Of a stretch of DNA of 64,000 bases, positions 51,018-60,893 are shown in pieces; position 1 is the first letter of the stretch, and every line of letters begins with the position of its first letter. The notes beneath the pieces are model-generated. The model was not told the origin of the DNA. It did not search any database and was given only the letters and a program-made list of their open reading frames with translations. The position numbers and the translations under genes were made by a program. Source of the stretch: Arthrobacter sp. Leaf337 (GTDB taxonomy: Bacteria > Actinomycetota > Actinomycetes > Actinomycetales > Micrococcaceae); NCBI RefSeq assembly GCF_001423745.1, contig NZ_LMPC01000001.1, positions 63,923 through 127,922 on the forward strand, written 5' to 3'.

Positions 51018-51746
51018 CTAGCTGCTTGCGCCGCGGGACCGCAGGCCGCTCTTGACGAGCACCCAGGCACCTGCCGCGGTAAAGAGGCCGGTCAGGATGG
51101 TCAGCCAGGCGGGGACTCCGCCAGGGGAGCTGCCCACGGCCGTCTGGACGTTGTAGCCCGTATTGCTAGCTGCCGGAACGGATGCTGCGGCAGCCCCCTG
51201 GGGCGTTGACGCAACCGGGGTCACTGCAGCGGGAGCCGGCGTGACGGCCGCCGGTGTGGTTGCCGGCGGCACTACCACTGTGACAACCGCAGGAGTCGTC
51301 GACGTATCAGTCGGCGTATCCGTCGGGGTGACCGTCGGGGTGACCGTCGGCTCATCCGTCGGTTCGTCCGTTGGTTCGTCCGTTGGTTCGTCCGTCGGCT
51401 CATCCGTTGGTTCGTCCGTGGGCGGAGGCGGCGGTGGAGTTGTCGGCACGACACCCCCGCCCGCGCAGCCCTGGGCGAGGAGTGCGAGATTCGCCGGTGT
51501 CAGGTTCTGGCCGCCCGGCAGAGTGTCGCCATTGTTCTGCGGGACAACGTCGTCAGCGTGCCCGCTGTGTCCCGAAAGCCCGTTGACACTGACCTCTACC
51601 GCTGTGTAGCTCCCGGATCCGCCCTTGGCGTGGCAGATGATAATGCTGTTTCCGTCGCTGGAAGCCGGTGGCGCGGCGTAGGCCGCCACTGTGGCCCCCA
51701 TAACGCCGAGGCCCACCACCCCCAGAGTGGCTATTGTCCGTTTCAT
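51018..51746 (-). CDS. Surface protein with (PTDE)n repeat linker, probable sortase substrate
   Basis: 242 residues from ATG 51746 (MKRTIATLGVVG), with GGAGGGACC before it. A signal peptide (cleavage near AYA-AP) precedes a domain with IIICHAKGGSGSYTAVEV and LSGHSGHADDVVPQ (His/Cys-rich, conserved in actinobacterial surface proteins). A PTDEP repeat of six units, then PTVTPT/PTDT, gives an extended linker. The C-terminus has NTGYNVQTA, a hydrophobic segment (VPAWLTILTGLFTAAGAWVLV) and a basic end, the layout of a sorting signal but without a canonical LPXTG. It is next to the sortase gene. Confidence 0.8.
   Translation of the reverse strand: MKRTIATLGVVGLGVMGATVAAYAAPPASSDGNSIIICHAKGGSGSYTAVEVSVNGLSGHSGHADDVVPQNNGDTLPGGQNLTPANLALLAQGCAGGGVVPTTPPPPPPTDEPTDEPTDEPTDEPTDEPTDEPTVTPTVTPTDTPTDTSTTPAVVTVVVPPATTPAAVTPAPAAVTPVASTPQGAAAASVPAASNTGYNVQTAVGSSPGGVPAWLTILTGLFTAAGAWVLVKSGLRSRGASS
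51348..51419 (-). repeat. Six tandem 12-bp repeats encoding PTDE
   Basis: Six units of 12 bp (plus-strand forms TGGTTCGTCCGT or CGGCTCATCCGT) within the surface-protein gene. Two unit versions alternate, which indicates past duplication and a likely variable copy number. Confidence 0.9.
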
Positions 51747-51794
51747 GTTCGGTCCCTCCATACCAAATCCGATTCGAACTGACCAGACTGTGCG

Positions 51795-51956
51795 GAGTAA
51801 CCGTCTTCGAGACCAGTAAAAACAAAACCTGTGTGAGACCTCAAACAGCGAAGTGAAGGCGACAGTTACTCCCCAGACAGTGTCATCAGTTCGCTTGCCT
51901 TTTCAGGCTAGGTTTGCCGCTCCGGTTAAACCCGAGTAACAGGTACGCGTTTACTC
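51795..51956. promoter_or_regulatory. Repeated GAGTAAC elements upstream of the surface-protein gene
   Basis: GAGTAAC occurs at 51795-51801, its complement at 51865-51871, GAGTAAC again at 51934-51940 and TTACTC at 51951-51956; the last two form an inverted repeat with an 11-nt spacer. The related GTTAC-n6-GTAAC lies upstream of the heptad-repeat gene. The gap 51747-52161 holds no gene. Confidence 0.4.
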
Positions 51957-52086
51957 AAACAGGCACAGGTACCAATTACCTGCTTCGTGAAAATATTCAC
52001 TCGCACGCATACGGCGGACTACTTGGAAACTTGGGCGCTTGCTGCCCCGGCCCGAACCTCGCTCCGGCGTATCAGCGGGCATGAGA

Positions 52087-52122
52087 GCGCTCCCCCACCT
52101 GCTGCGGCAAGTGAGGGAGCGT
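52087..52122 (-). terminator. metG terminator-like hairpin
   Basis: An imperfect 12-bp stem (52087-52098 with 52111-52122, one mismatch and one G-T pair) lies 40 nt after the metG stop. No U tract. Confidence 0.55.
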
Positions 52123-52161
52123 CGGGGGAATTATGGCGGGACGCCAGGGCGTCGGGCGGGA

Positions 52162-53721
52162 CTACGCTTCGGCCGGCTCCTCGTACTTCGGGAAGATCGG
52201 GGCCGGTGCAGGGAGCTCCGTGCCGGGAACGAGCGGCGCGGCGACCGCCGCGAACAGGCGGGCGTCGCCGTCGGGCTGGCCGAGGGTTTCCAGCAGTGCG
52301 GCGGACGCGGTCGGCATGACCGGCTGGACCAGGATCGCAACGATCCTGAGCACCTCAACGGTCACGTACAGCACCGTGTTCATGCGCTCGACGTCGGTCT
52401 TCCGCAGCACCCATGGCGCCTGCTCGGCGAAGTACGCGTTGGTGTCGCCAAGGACGCCCCAGATCGCTTCCAGGGCGCGGCTGAATTCCTGCTTCTCGAA
52501 CGCGGCCCGGGCGGCGTCCAGCAGTCCGTTGGCCTGCGCCAGCAGCGCGGCATCCTCTGCAGTGAAGACGCCGGGGACCGGGACCCGGCCCTCGCAGTTC
52601 TTGGCGACCATCGACAGTGAGCGCTGTGCCAGGTTCCCGAAGTTGTTGGCGAGGTCGGAGTTCATCCTGCCGACGATGGCCTCGTGGCTGTAGCTCCCGT
52701 CGGCGCCGAAGGGCACCTCGCGGAGGAAGAAGAAGCGCACCTGGTCCAGGCCGTACTGTGCCACGAAATCCGACGGAGCCACCACGTTGCCCAGCGACTT
52801 GGACATCTTGACGCCGTTGTTGTTCAGGAAGCCGTGGATCATGACCCGCTTGGGCAGTTCCAGTCCGGCGCTCATCAGGAACGCCGGCCAGTAAATGGCA
52901 TGGAACCGGGAAATGTCCTTGCCGATCACGTGGACGTCGGCGGGCCAGTACTTCTGGAACGACTCCGAGTCGACGTCCGGGTAACCCACGCCGGTCAGGT
53001 AGTTGGTCAGCGCGTCGACCCACACGTACATGACATGCTTGTCATTGCCGGGCACGGGAACGCCCCAGTCGAACGTGGTGCGGCTGATGGAGAGGTCGTC
53101 CAGCCCCCGCTTGACGAAGCTGATGACCTCGTTGAAGCGGGACTGCGGGGCACCGAATTCCGGGTGTGCCTCGTACAGTGCCAGCAGCTTGTCCTGGTAG
53201 GCGGAGAGCCGGAAGAAGTAGCTTTCCTCGGCCGTCCAGGTCAGCTCGGTGTCCGTCTCGCGTGAGTAGCGGAGGCCGTCTTCCTTGACGACGGTCTCGT
53301 CTTCAACGTAATACGCCTCGTCGCGGACCGAGTACCAGCCCTCGTACTTGGACAGGTAGATGTCCCCGTTGGCCTCCATCTTCTTCCAGATGGCCTGGGA
53401 AGCGGCGTAGTGGTCCTCGTCCGTGGTGCGGATGAAGCGGTCGTACGAGATTCCCAGGGCGGAGTGGGCGGCTTTGTAGATTTCGGCGTTCCGATCCACC
53501 AGCTCCTTGGGCGTAATGCCTTCCTTTTCGGCCGTCTGCGCGATCTTCATGCCGTGCTCGTCCGTGCCGGTCAGGAAGAAAACGTCGTAGCCGTCCAGGC
53601 GCTTGAACCGGGCCATTGCGTCGGTGGCAATGTACTCGTAGGCATGGCCGATGTGCGGCACGCCGTTGGGGTACGTAATGGCGGTGGTGATGTAGAACGG
53701 GGTCTGGGCTGAAGACGACAC
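52162..53721 (-). CDS. metG: Methionyl-tRNA synthetase
   Basis: 519 residues. HIGH is PHIGHAYEY and KMSKS is [11 protein letters not shown]. The zinc-knuckle cysteines of MetG1 are absent in the connective region ([26 protein letters not shown]), so it is the zinc-independent short form without a C-terminal dimerisation domain. It is a single gene between the surface protein and the ABC transporter. Confidence 0.96.
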   Translation of the reverse strand: MSSSAQTPFYITTAITYPNGVPHIGHAYEYIATDAMARFKRLDGYDVFFLTGTDEHGMKIAQTAEKEGITPKELVDRNAEIYKAAHSALGISYDRFIRTTDEDHYAASQAIWKKMEANGDIYLSKYEGWYSVRDEAYYVEDETVVKEDGLRYSRETDTELTWTAEESYFFRLSAYQDKLLALYEAHPEFGAPQSRFNEVISFVKRGLDDLSISRTTFDWGVPVPGNDKHVMYVWVDALTNYLTGVGYPDVDSESFQKYWPADVHVIGKDISRFHAIYWPAFLMSAGLELPKRVMIHGFLNNNGVKMSKSLGNVVAPSDFVAQYGLDQVRFFFLREVPFGADGSYSHEAIVGRMNSDLANNFGNLAQRSLSMVAKNCEGRVPVPGVFTAEDAALLAQANGLLDAARAAFEKQEFSRALEAIWGVLGDTNAYFAEQAPWVLRKTDVERMNTVLYVTVEVLRIVAILVQPVMPTASAALLETLGQPDGDARLFAAVAAPLVPGTELPAPAPIFPKYEEPAEA

Positions 53722-53786
53722 TCTGGGAAGTTACCTTTTTTCGGAAGCGGTGCGGGCCGGGAGCTGGTTGAGCGCTACCCCTAAAT

Positions 53787-54542
53787 CTAGATCAGTTCGG
53801 TCAGGGTATCGCTGAGCCGGACAAGTTCGTGGTCATGTGACGCCACCAGCACGGCAATTCCGTCGGACGTGGTGTCCTTCAGGATGCTGATGATGCGGTT
53901 GGCCGAGGTACGGTCCAGGCTGGCCGTCGGTTCGTCGACTACGAGGACGCGGGTGCCCAGGATCAGGGCACGTGCGATCGCCACGCGCTGCCGCTCACCG
54001 CCGGACAGCTGGGCCGGACGGTGGCGCATGCGACGCCCCAGGCCGACAAGGTCCAGGAGGTCCTTTGCCATGTCGCGGCGCTGGTCCACTTCGCCGTCCG
54101 GCACGGCCGGCAGCAGTACGTTCTCCAGTGCGCTCATGCCGTCAATCAGCGCACCGCCCTGGTCGACGTAGCCGATCAGTGCCCGCCGGCGGTCGGCGAT
54201 TTCGTCGTCGCCCATGCTCTCGAGGGACTGGCCCTCCCAGTACACACGGCCCGACGTCGGCAGGGTAAGGCCGGCGCCGACGGTCAGGATACTGGTCTTG
54301 CCGGAACCGCTTCGGCCGGCGACGCAGTGCATTTCTCCGGCGTGGAGGGTCAGGTCGAAGCCTTCGACGACGTTGACGGCGTCGGCTCCGCCCTTCTGGC
54401 CACCGTAGCGGATGGTGATGTTGCTCAGCTCCAGCGGGGTCCCGTGGTCTGCGGCCTTCAGGATGGTGTTTGCACGGGTCTGGAGCGAGCCGTCCCCGGC
54501 GTCATCCTGGGGAATCCGGTCGAGATTCAGGTCGTTGTTCAT
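53787..54542 (-). CDS. ABC transporter ATP-binding protein (MacB/LolD type)
   Basis: 251 residues from ATG 54542, overlapping the permease stop by ATGA. A polar N-terminal extension of about 38 residues precedes the ABC domain. Walker A GRSGSGKTS, Q-loop in GYVDQGG, signature LSGGERQRVAIARAL and Walker B VLVVDEPTASLDR. It pairs with the large FtsX-like permease upstream. Substrate unknown; MacB-type systems act as mechanotransducers or export lipoproteins and peptides. Confidence 0.9.
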   Translation of the reverse strand: MNNDLNLDRIPQDDAGDGSLQTRANTILKAADHGTPLELSNITIRYGGQKGGADAVNVVEGFDLTLHAGEMHCVAGRSGSGKTSILTVGAGLTLPTSGRVYWEGQSLESMGDDEIADRRRALIGYVDQGGALIDGMSALENVLLPAVPDGEVDQRRDMAKDLLDLVGLGRRMRHRPAQLSGGERQRVAIARALILGTRVLVVDEPTASLDRTSANRIISILKDTTSDGIAVLVASHDHELVRLSDTLTELI

Positions 54543-57334
54543 TGGACCACTTTCGTTGCAATTGGAATCCAGCAAAGTACAGCCACGAGTCCGGCCAGGG
54601 CGGCCCAGAGCGCAGCATAGGGGGCGAGCAGGAGGCCGATGCCGAGGGCGCCGACCACGCCGAGCGGCAGGGCCACCGTGCCCACGAGTGCGTTTTCGAA
54701 CAGCCGGACCTGGCCCAGCATGTCCGGGTTCCAGCCCATGGCTTCGAGGGTGCCGAGGTACTGCCGCTTGGCCTGGAGCTCGAACCGTCCGGTGACAAGG
54801 GTCAGCACCAGCCCCACAGCTACTCCGGAGAGCGCCAGGACGATGCTGGGCAGCGCCACGCTGGCAGCAGCCAGTCCGCTGAGGGCACTGGCGCCGGCGG
54901 CTCTCGGGATGTCGATCAGCAGGGCGATCAGGCCACCAACGGCGGCACCGAAAACCCCGACTGCCACGGCCAGCGAGATCGTGTTGAATTTGTTGGTGCT
55001 CAACTGGCGGTTGGCGAACGTGAGCGGGGAGTCGACGGCGATCAGCCGCTCGTCGTGCTGCGGCTCCTGGTCGATTTCGTCACGGTGCCTCAGCTGCCGT
55101 GCCGCGAAGTAGGCGGCGGCGGCGTAGAGCACCAGCACTGAGGCGGAAACGATGACCGTTGCGAGGTTCCAGCTGACCAGGCTCAGGATTATGCCGGCAA
55201 TCGCCAGCATGGCCGCTCCGACGCCGAACTCGGCGAGAACCCAGCTGCGGATCCTGTTCTGGGTCCACCCCATGGCCCGCAGGGTGCCGGCTTCGCGGCG
55301 GCGTTGGCGGATGTAGCTGACGGTGGAGGCGCCGGTCAGCAACGCGGCACCGCACAGGGTGAGGAACAGCAGCGTCACGTTGGTTCCGGTCAGGGAACCG
55401 GACACGGCGTCGGCCGCATCCTGGCGGACCCACGACTGGGTGACGGTGCCCAGCGCGGATTCCTTGCCGGCGCCGTCCTTGGAGTATCCGGGAACGAAAA
55501 TGTTGGCGTCTTCACGCGCCGAGCCGGCCACAACCGTGGCTTCGAGGCCCATGTCGCGGATTTCGTCCGCGAGTTTCTCGACCTCCGGCTGGGACTCCTT
55601 CCAGCTGCCCGGCGCCTTGGCCTTGACGCGGACGGCGTCGATGACCGAAGCGTTCTGTTCGTATCCCCGGGCGGCGGCGAGGCCGTAGTAGTCGGTAATT
55701 GCACCGGCAGACTGGCTGACCAGTCCCGTGGCGCTCAGTGACGGCTTGAGTTCGGTGTTCTCCACCTTCTTGCCTTGGGCGTCCTCGGTCAGGGTGAGGG
55801 GCGACGGATCGTAGCCGCCCAGGGGCAGCCGGTTGATGTCCCCGGCGGCTTCCTTGACCTTCTCGGCGTCGAACGTGCCGTAGACCATGGCCAGCGGCGC
55901 GGCGACCTTGGTGCCGGTCTCCAGGCTGTCGCGGTAGGAACGTTCGTCAACAGGCTCGCGCTGGGTCTGGTCGACGGGCGCTCCGCCCGCACCCTTCTCC
56001 GGAAGGCGGTTGACGGTCACCCACTCCCCCGGTGTGGCGGTCTTGTCCACGGCGCCGTTGCCGGCGGTGGCACCGTCGGTGTATTTGGGGGCGGACGCGA
56101 AGTCGGTGCTCCACGTTGCCGGGTTGTAGAGGCCCTGGCTGAAGTTGCCGGTGTTCCCCAGCAGCTGGGAGTAGTCCTGCGAGCCCGGCCAGGACAGGGC
56201 GAACGGCGACTTGGAAACGAACGGAAGGTAGTCCTTGTCCAGCGAACGAGTCACCGTGCCCACGTCCTTGACCACATTTCCGGAGCCGTCGATTTCCTCG
56301 ATCTTGACCGAGTACTTGAGGTCGAGGGAGGTGCCGGAGCGGACGATCAGCGGGATCGCCTGGGAATCAGCGGTGAGCTGCCCTGCGCGCTTGGCCTGCT
56401 GGTACTGGGTCATCAGGGGTGCCCAGTACTTGAGCTTGACGCCGAGGAAGTCAGGCCCCTCTTCAAGCTCCTGCATGCTGATTCCCGTGGTGAACAGGCT
56501 TTCGAAGTGGCGGCCTATGGCCCCGGCGTTCCGGGCGTCTGCCGGCGGCGCCTTTTCGAGCGGAGCAAGGAAGTCGCCGGCGGTGCCCAGAAGGGCACGT
56601 TCGGACACGGGGTCGACGGCGACGACGGACTCTGTCACCTGTGGCGCCAGCGGCAGGGACACCGACAGGTTGAACAGGTTGTGTTCGGAGCCGCCCGCGG
56701 GAGCCGGGAACTTGATGCCCGTTTCCCCGTCGGCGCCCGCGATGCGGATGCTCTTGCCGCCGGCGGTCTGCTCTTCCACGAGCTTGGCCTTGCCGAGGGA
56801 ACCTTCGGCCATGGACTTGAACAGGGTCTGTTCCGACTGTCCGTCGGAGCTGACCGCGGTGGCCGTCATGCGGTATTTCTTGGCCTCGTCAGTGAGGACC
56901 GATTCTGCTGCCGGCCACTTGCTGGGGTCGGTTCCGCCGGGCTCCCCTGCGGTCGCCGTGCCCACGAGGCCGGCGTTGAATCCGAGGTAGTCCATGGCGT
57001 CAAGCCGCGGCGCTTCGAGGTTCTGCGATACCCGTGAAACGAGGCTGATGGGGGCCGCCACTGAGGTGCCGGTGAGCTTCCTGATGCCATCAAGCTGCTC
57101 GAAGCTGATGCCGCCCTGGCCGTTGGCGATCTCCGGCTGCATGAGTGCGCCGCCGGAACCTGCCTTGGCCTGGACCAGGATGTCATAAAGTCCGCGGGAA
57201 TTCTGGTCGACTGTTCGGTTGAGCGCTGCCTGTGACTGGCCCTGGACGAGGACGGACAGGCACATGGCGACGATCAAAATGGCCGCGGTCAGCAAAAGCA
57301 CTCGGCTTCTGATGAACCTCTGGACGGCGTTCAT
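54539..57334 (-). CDS. FtsX-like ABC permease with large extracytoplasmic domain
   Basis: 931 residues from ATG 57334 with AGGGAG 4 nt upstream. TM1 lies at about residues 12-32; a periplasmic-side domain of about 600 residues follows, then TM helices (TLLFLTLCGAALLTG, FGVGAAMLAIAGIILSLV, ATVIVSASVLVLYAA) and a second FtsX domain (LAVAVGVFGAAVGGLIAL, VALPSIVLALSGVAVGL, LFENALVGTVALPLGVVGALG). The REAGTLRAMGW and YLGTLEAMGWNPDM loops are the FtsX coupling helices. The huge outer domain suggests it senses or captures an extracellular or wall ligand. Confidence 0.87.
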   Translation of the reverse strand: MNAVQRFIRSRVLLLTAAILIVAMCLSVLVQGQSQAALNRTVDQNSRGLYDILVQAKAGSGGALMQPEIANGQGGISFEQLDGIRKLTGTSVAAPISLVSRVSQNLEAPRLDAMDYLGFNAGLVGTATAGEPGGTDPSKWPAAESVLTDEAKKYRMTATAVSSDGQSEQTLFKSMAEGSLGKAKLVEEQTAGGKSIRIAGADGETGIKFPAPAGGSEHNLFNLSVSLPLAPQVTESVVAVDPVSERALLGTAGDFLAPLEKAPPADARNAGAIGRHFESLFTTGISMQELEEGPDFLGVKLKYWAPLMTQYQQAKRAGQLTADSQAIPLIVRSGTSLDLKYSVKIEEIDGSGNVVKDVGTVTRSLDKDYLPFVSKSPFALSWPGSQDYSQLLGNTGNFSQGLYNPATWSTDFASAPKYTDGATAGNGAVDKTATPGEWVTVNRLPEKGAGGAPVDQTQREPVDERSYRDSLETGTKVAAPLAMVYGTFDAEKVKEAAGDINRLPLGGYDPSPLTLTEDAQGKKVENTELKPSLSATGLVSQSAGAITDYYGLAAARGYEQNASVIDAVRVKAKAPGSWKESQPEVEKLADEIRDMGLEATVVAGSAREDANIFVPGYSKDGAGKESALGTVTQSWVRQDAADAVSGSLTGTNVTLLFLTLCGAALLTGASTVSYIRQRRREAGTLRAMGWTQNRIRSWVLAEFGVGAAMLAIAGIILSLVSWNLATVIVSASVLVLYAAAAYFAARQLRHRDEIDQEPQHDERLIAVDSPLTFANRQLSTNKFNTISLAVAVGVFGAAVGGLIALLIDIPRAAGASALSGLAAASVALPSIVLALSGVAVGLVLTLVTGRFELQAKRQYLGTLEAMGWNPDMLGQVRLFENALVGTVALPLGVVGALGIGLLLAPYAALWAALAGLVAVLCWIPIATKVVQ

Positions 57335-57420
57335 TGGGCTCCCTGAAAGCTGGATTGCGTGAGCGCACACCTCCGTCCACATCTAACGGATGTGAAGGCG
57401 TCCCCTGCCGGGTGTGCAAA

Positions 57421-57485
57421 AAATAATGGCCGGTCTGCCGGCCGGATCCGAAAATCGGACCCAGCCATTGTACGCAGACCGGCCA
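57421..57485 (-). terminator. serA terminator, 12-bp stem with U tract
   Basis: TGGCCGGTCTGC (57427-57438) pairs perfectly with 57474-57485 and an inner hairpin (TCCG-AAAAT-CGGA) lies between them. On the serA strand the stem is followed by TTATTTTTT. It lies 57 nt after the serA stop. Confidence 0.85.
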
Positions 57486-57542
57486 ATCATACGTGGCAGA
57501 AGTTAACGTCTGTCACGAGAAGTTCACCGATTAGGCGGGAGG

Positions 57543-59132
57543 TCAGTCTTCGAGGTCGACTTCCCGCACCATCTCGGCACCGATGCCGGCCTTGATCGCG
57601 TCAAGGACCTGCTGCGGAACCGAGCTGTCAATGGTCAGGAGGGCCAGGACCTGGCCGCCCTCGGCCTGGCGCGCAACCTGCATGCCGGCGATGTTGATGT
57701 TGTTCATGCCCAGGATGTGGCCGATGGTGCCGATGACGCCGGGACGGTCCGCATAGGCAACCACCACCAGGTGTTCGCTGATGGGAATTTCCACCTCGTA
57801 GCCGTTGACGCCCACGAGCTTCTGGATCTGCTTGGGACCTGTCAGTGTCCCGGCTACGGATATCTGGCTGCCATCGCTCAGGGCACCGCGCAGCGTCAGG
57901 AGGTTGCGGTACGACTCGGTGTCCGGCGTGGTGATCAGGCGGACGTTGATGCCCCGCTGCTCGGCGATGACCGGGGCGTTGACGTAGGAGACCTGTTCGG
58001 TCACGACGTCGGCGAAGATGCCCTTGAGCGCGGCCAGTTCCAGCACCTTGACGTCCAGGGAGGAAATCTCGCCGGCAACTTCGACGTCGAACTGGGTCAG
58101 GGATGCGTGGGTCAGTGCGGTGAAGATGCGGCCCAGCTTCTCGATCAGCGGGATGCCCGGGCGCACGTCCGGAGCGATGACACCGCCGGCAACGTTCACT
58201 GCGTCGGGGACCAGTTCGCCGGCCAGGGCGAGCCGCACCGACTTGGCCACGGAGACGCCGGCCTTTTCCTGGGCTTCGTCAGTGGAGGCGCCCAGGTGGG
58301 GGGTCACCACCACGTTGTCCATCTCGAAGAACGGCAGGTCGGTGCTGGGTTCCTTGACGAACACGTCCACGCCGGCACCGGCGATCTCGCCGTCCTTCAG
58401 GGCAGCGTGCAGGGCTTCCTCGTCCACCAGGCCGCCACGGGCGACGTTGATGACGTAGGCGGTCTTCTTCATCTTCTTGAACGCCTCAGCGCCGAGCATG
58501 CCCACCGTTTCGGGCGTTTTCGGCATGTGGATGGTGATGAAGTCCGACTGTGCCAGCAGCTCGTCCAGGGTGACCAGCTGCACGCCAAGCTGGGCGGCGC
58601 GGGCGGAGGTGATGTAGGGGTCGTACGCCAGGATCTTGGTGTCGAAGCCCTTCAGGCGGGCTGCCACGAGGGCGCCGATCCGGCCGAGGCCGATGATGCC
58701 GATCTTCTTCTCGTAAAGTTCAATGCCCGTGTACTTGGAGCGCTTCCATTCGCCGTCCTTGAGCGCGGCACTGGCCTGCGGAATGTGGCGGGCGAGGCTC
58801 AGGATGTGGCCAACCGTCAGTTCAGCGGCAGAGACGATGTTCGACGTCGGGGCGTTGACCACCATGACACCGGCCTGCGTGGCGGCCTTGATGTCGACGT
58901 TGTCCAGGCCCACTCCGGCGCGGGCAATGACCTTCAGGTTCTTGGCCGCAGCGATGGCCTCAGCGTCCACCTGCGTGGCAGAGCGGACCAGGATTGCGTC
59001 AACATCCACGATGGCAGCGAGCAGCTGGGAACGGTCGGAGCCGTCTGTCTGGCGGATTTCGAAGTCCGGGCCGAGGGCCTCGACTGTGGCGGGTGAAAGT
59101 TCTTCGGCGAGCAGTACTACGGGTTTTGACAC
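57543..59132 (-). CDS. serA: D-3-phosphoglycerate dehydrogenase
   Basis: 529 residues, the long form with C-terminal ASB and ACT domains. NAD site GIIGLGRIGALVAARLKGF, catalytic Arg in NVARGGLVDE, Glu/His in HLGASTDEAQEKAG. The ACT domain (about residues 455-529, PGVIGTIGHILGMNNINIAGMQVAR) binds serine for feedback control. First step of serine synthesis. Same strand as ilvC but separated by a terminator. Confidence 0.96.
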   Translation of the reverse strand: MSKPVVLLAEELSPATVEALGPDFEIRQTDGSDRSQLLAAIVDVDAILVRSATQVDAEAIAAAKNLKVIARAGVGLDNVDIKAATQAGVMVVNAPTSNIVSAAELTVGHILSLARHIPQASAALKDGEWKRSKYTGIELYEKKIGIIGLGRIGALVAARLKGFDTKILAYDPYITSARAAQLGVQLVTLDELLAQSDFITIHMPKTPETVGMLGAEAFKKMKKTAYVINVARGGLVDEEALHAALKDGEIAGAGVDVFVKEPSTDLPFFEMDNVVVTPHLGASTDEAQEKAGVSVAKSVRLALAGELVPDAVNVAGGVIAPDVRPGIPLIEKLGRIFTALTHASLTQFDVEVAGEISSLDVKVLELAALKGIFADVVTEQVSYVNAPVIAEQRGINVRLITTPDTESYRNLLTLRGALSDGSQISVAGTLTGPKQIQKLVGVNGYEVEIPISEHLVVVAYADRPGVIGTIGHILGMNNINIAGMQVARQAEGGQVLALLTIDSSVPQQVLDAIKAGIGAEMVREVDLED

Positions 59133-59186
59133 GGCTGATCCTCTGCGTTGCAGTCCGGGGGATAAATCAAGTCTAGGCTGACGGAA

Positions 59187-59222
59187 AGGCCGGGCTCACA
59201 TTGTTAAGTGTGAACCCGGCCT
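59187..59222 (-). terminator. ilvC terminator
   Basis: 14-bp stem with one mismatch (59187-59200 with 59209-59222) and 8-nt loop, 51 nt after the ilvC stop. Confidence 0.7.
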
Positions 59223-59273
59223 CACTGCTGCCTTGTGAAGGGCACCAGGCCGATGGCCTGGCGGCAGGCAGCC

Positions 59274-60353
<1,080 letters not shown>

Positions 60354-60378
60354 TTACTGCACGGGCTGTGCGCTGCGC

Positions 60379-60891
60379 CTAAGCGCTGCGCAAAGCCCTG
60401 TCGCTCATGGAGCGGGATCCCCGTCCAACGGCCAGGGTGCCGGACTGCACAATTTCGCGGATGCCGAAGGGCTCGAGCACTGACAGCAGTGCGGTGAGCT
60501 TTTCGGGGTGGCCGGTTGCTTCAATGACCACCGAGTCTGTGGAGACGTCGACCACTGAAGCGCGGAACAGGTCTGCAGCCTGGGTCACCTGCAGGCGTGT
60601 TGCGGCATCCGCACGTACCTTGACCAGGATGTGGTCTCGCTGTACGGAAGATTCTGAGGTCAGTTCAACAATCTTGATCACGTTGACAAGTTTGTTCAAC
60701 TGCTTGGTGACCTGTTCGATCAGGTCACCGTCGGCGTCGACGACGACGGTCATCCGGGACATGCCCGGAACTTCCGTCGGGCCGACGGCCAGGGAATTGA
60801 TGTTGAAGGCCCGGCGCGCGAAGAGGCTCGCGACTCGGGTCAGCACACCGGGTTTGTCTTCGACCAGAACGGACAGCGTGTGGCGGCTCAT
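60379..60891 (-). CDS. ilvN: Acetolactate synthase small (regulatory) subunit
   Basis: 170 residues from ATG 60891, 2 nt after the ilvB stop and with GAGGAGGA overlapping the ilvB end. ACT domain MSRHTLSVLVEDKPGVLTRV ... NINSLAVGPTEVPGMSRMTV binds valine. It stimulates and feedback-controls IlvB. Confidence 0.96.
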   Translation of the reverse strand: MSRHTLSVLVEDKPGVLTRVASLFARRAFNINSLAVGPTEVPGMSRMTVVVDADGDLIEQVTKQLNKLVNVIKIVELTSESSVQRDHILVKVRADAATRLQVTQAADLFRASVVDVSTDSVVIEATGHPEKLTALLSVLEPFGIREIVQSGTLAVGRGSRSMSDRALRSA

Positions 60892-60893
60892 GA

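Noticed and set aside
51987..52161. Small plus-strand ORF in the gap after metG
   Set aside because: It continues as a shadow of metG, has no Shine-Dalgarno, and its composition matches antisense coding bias.
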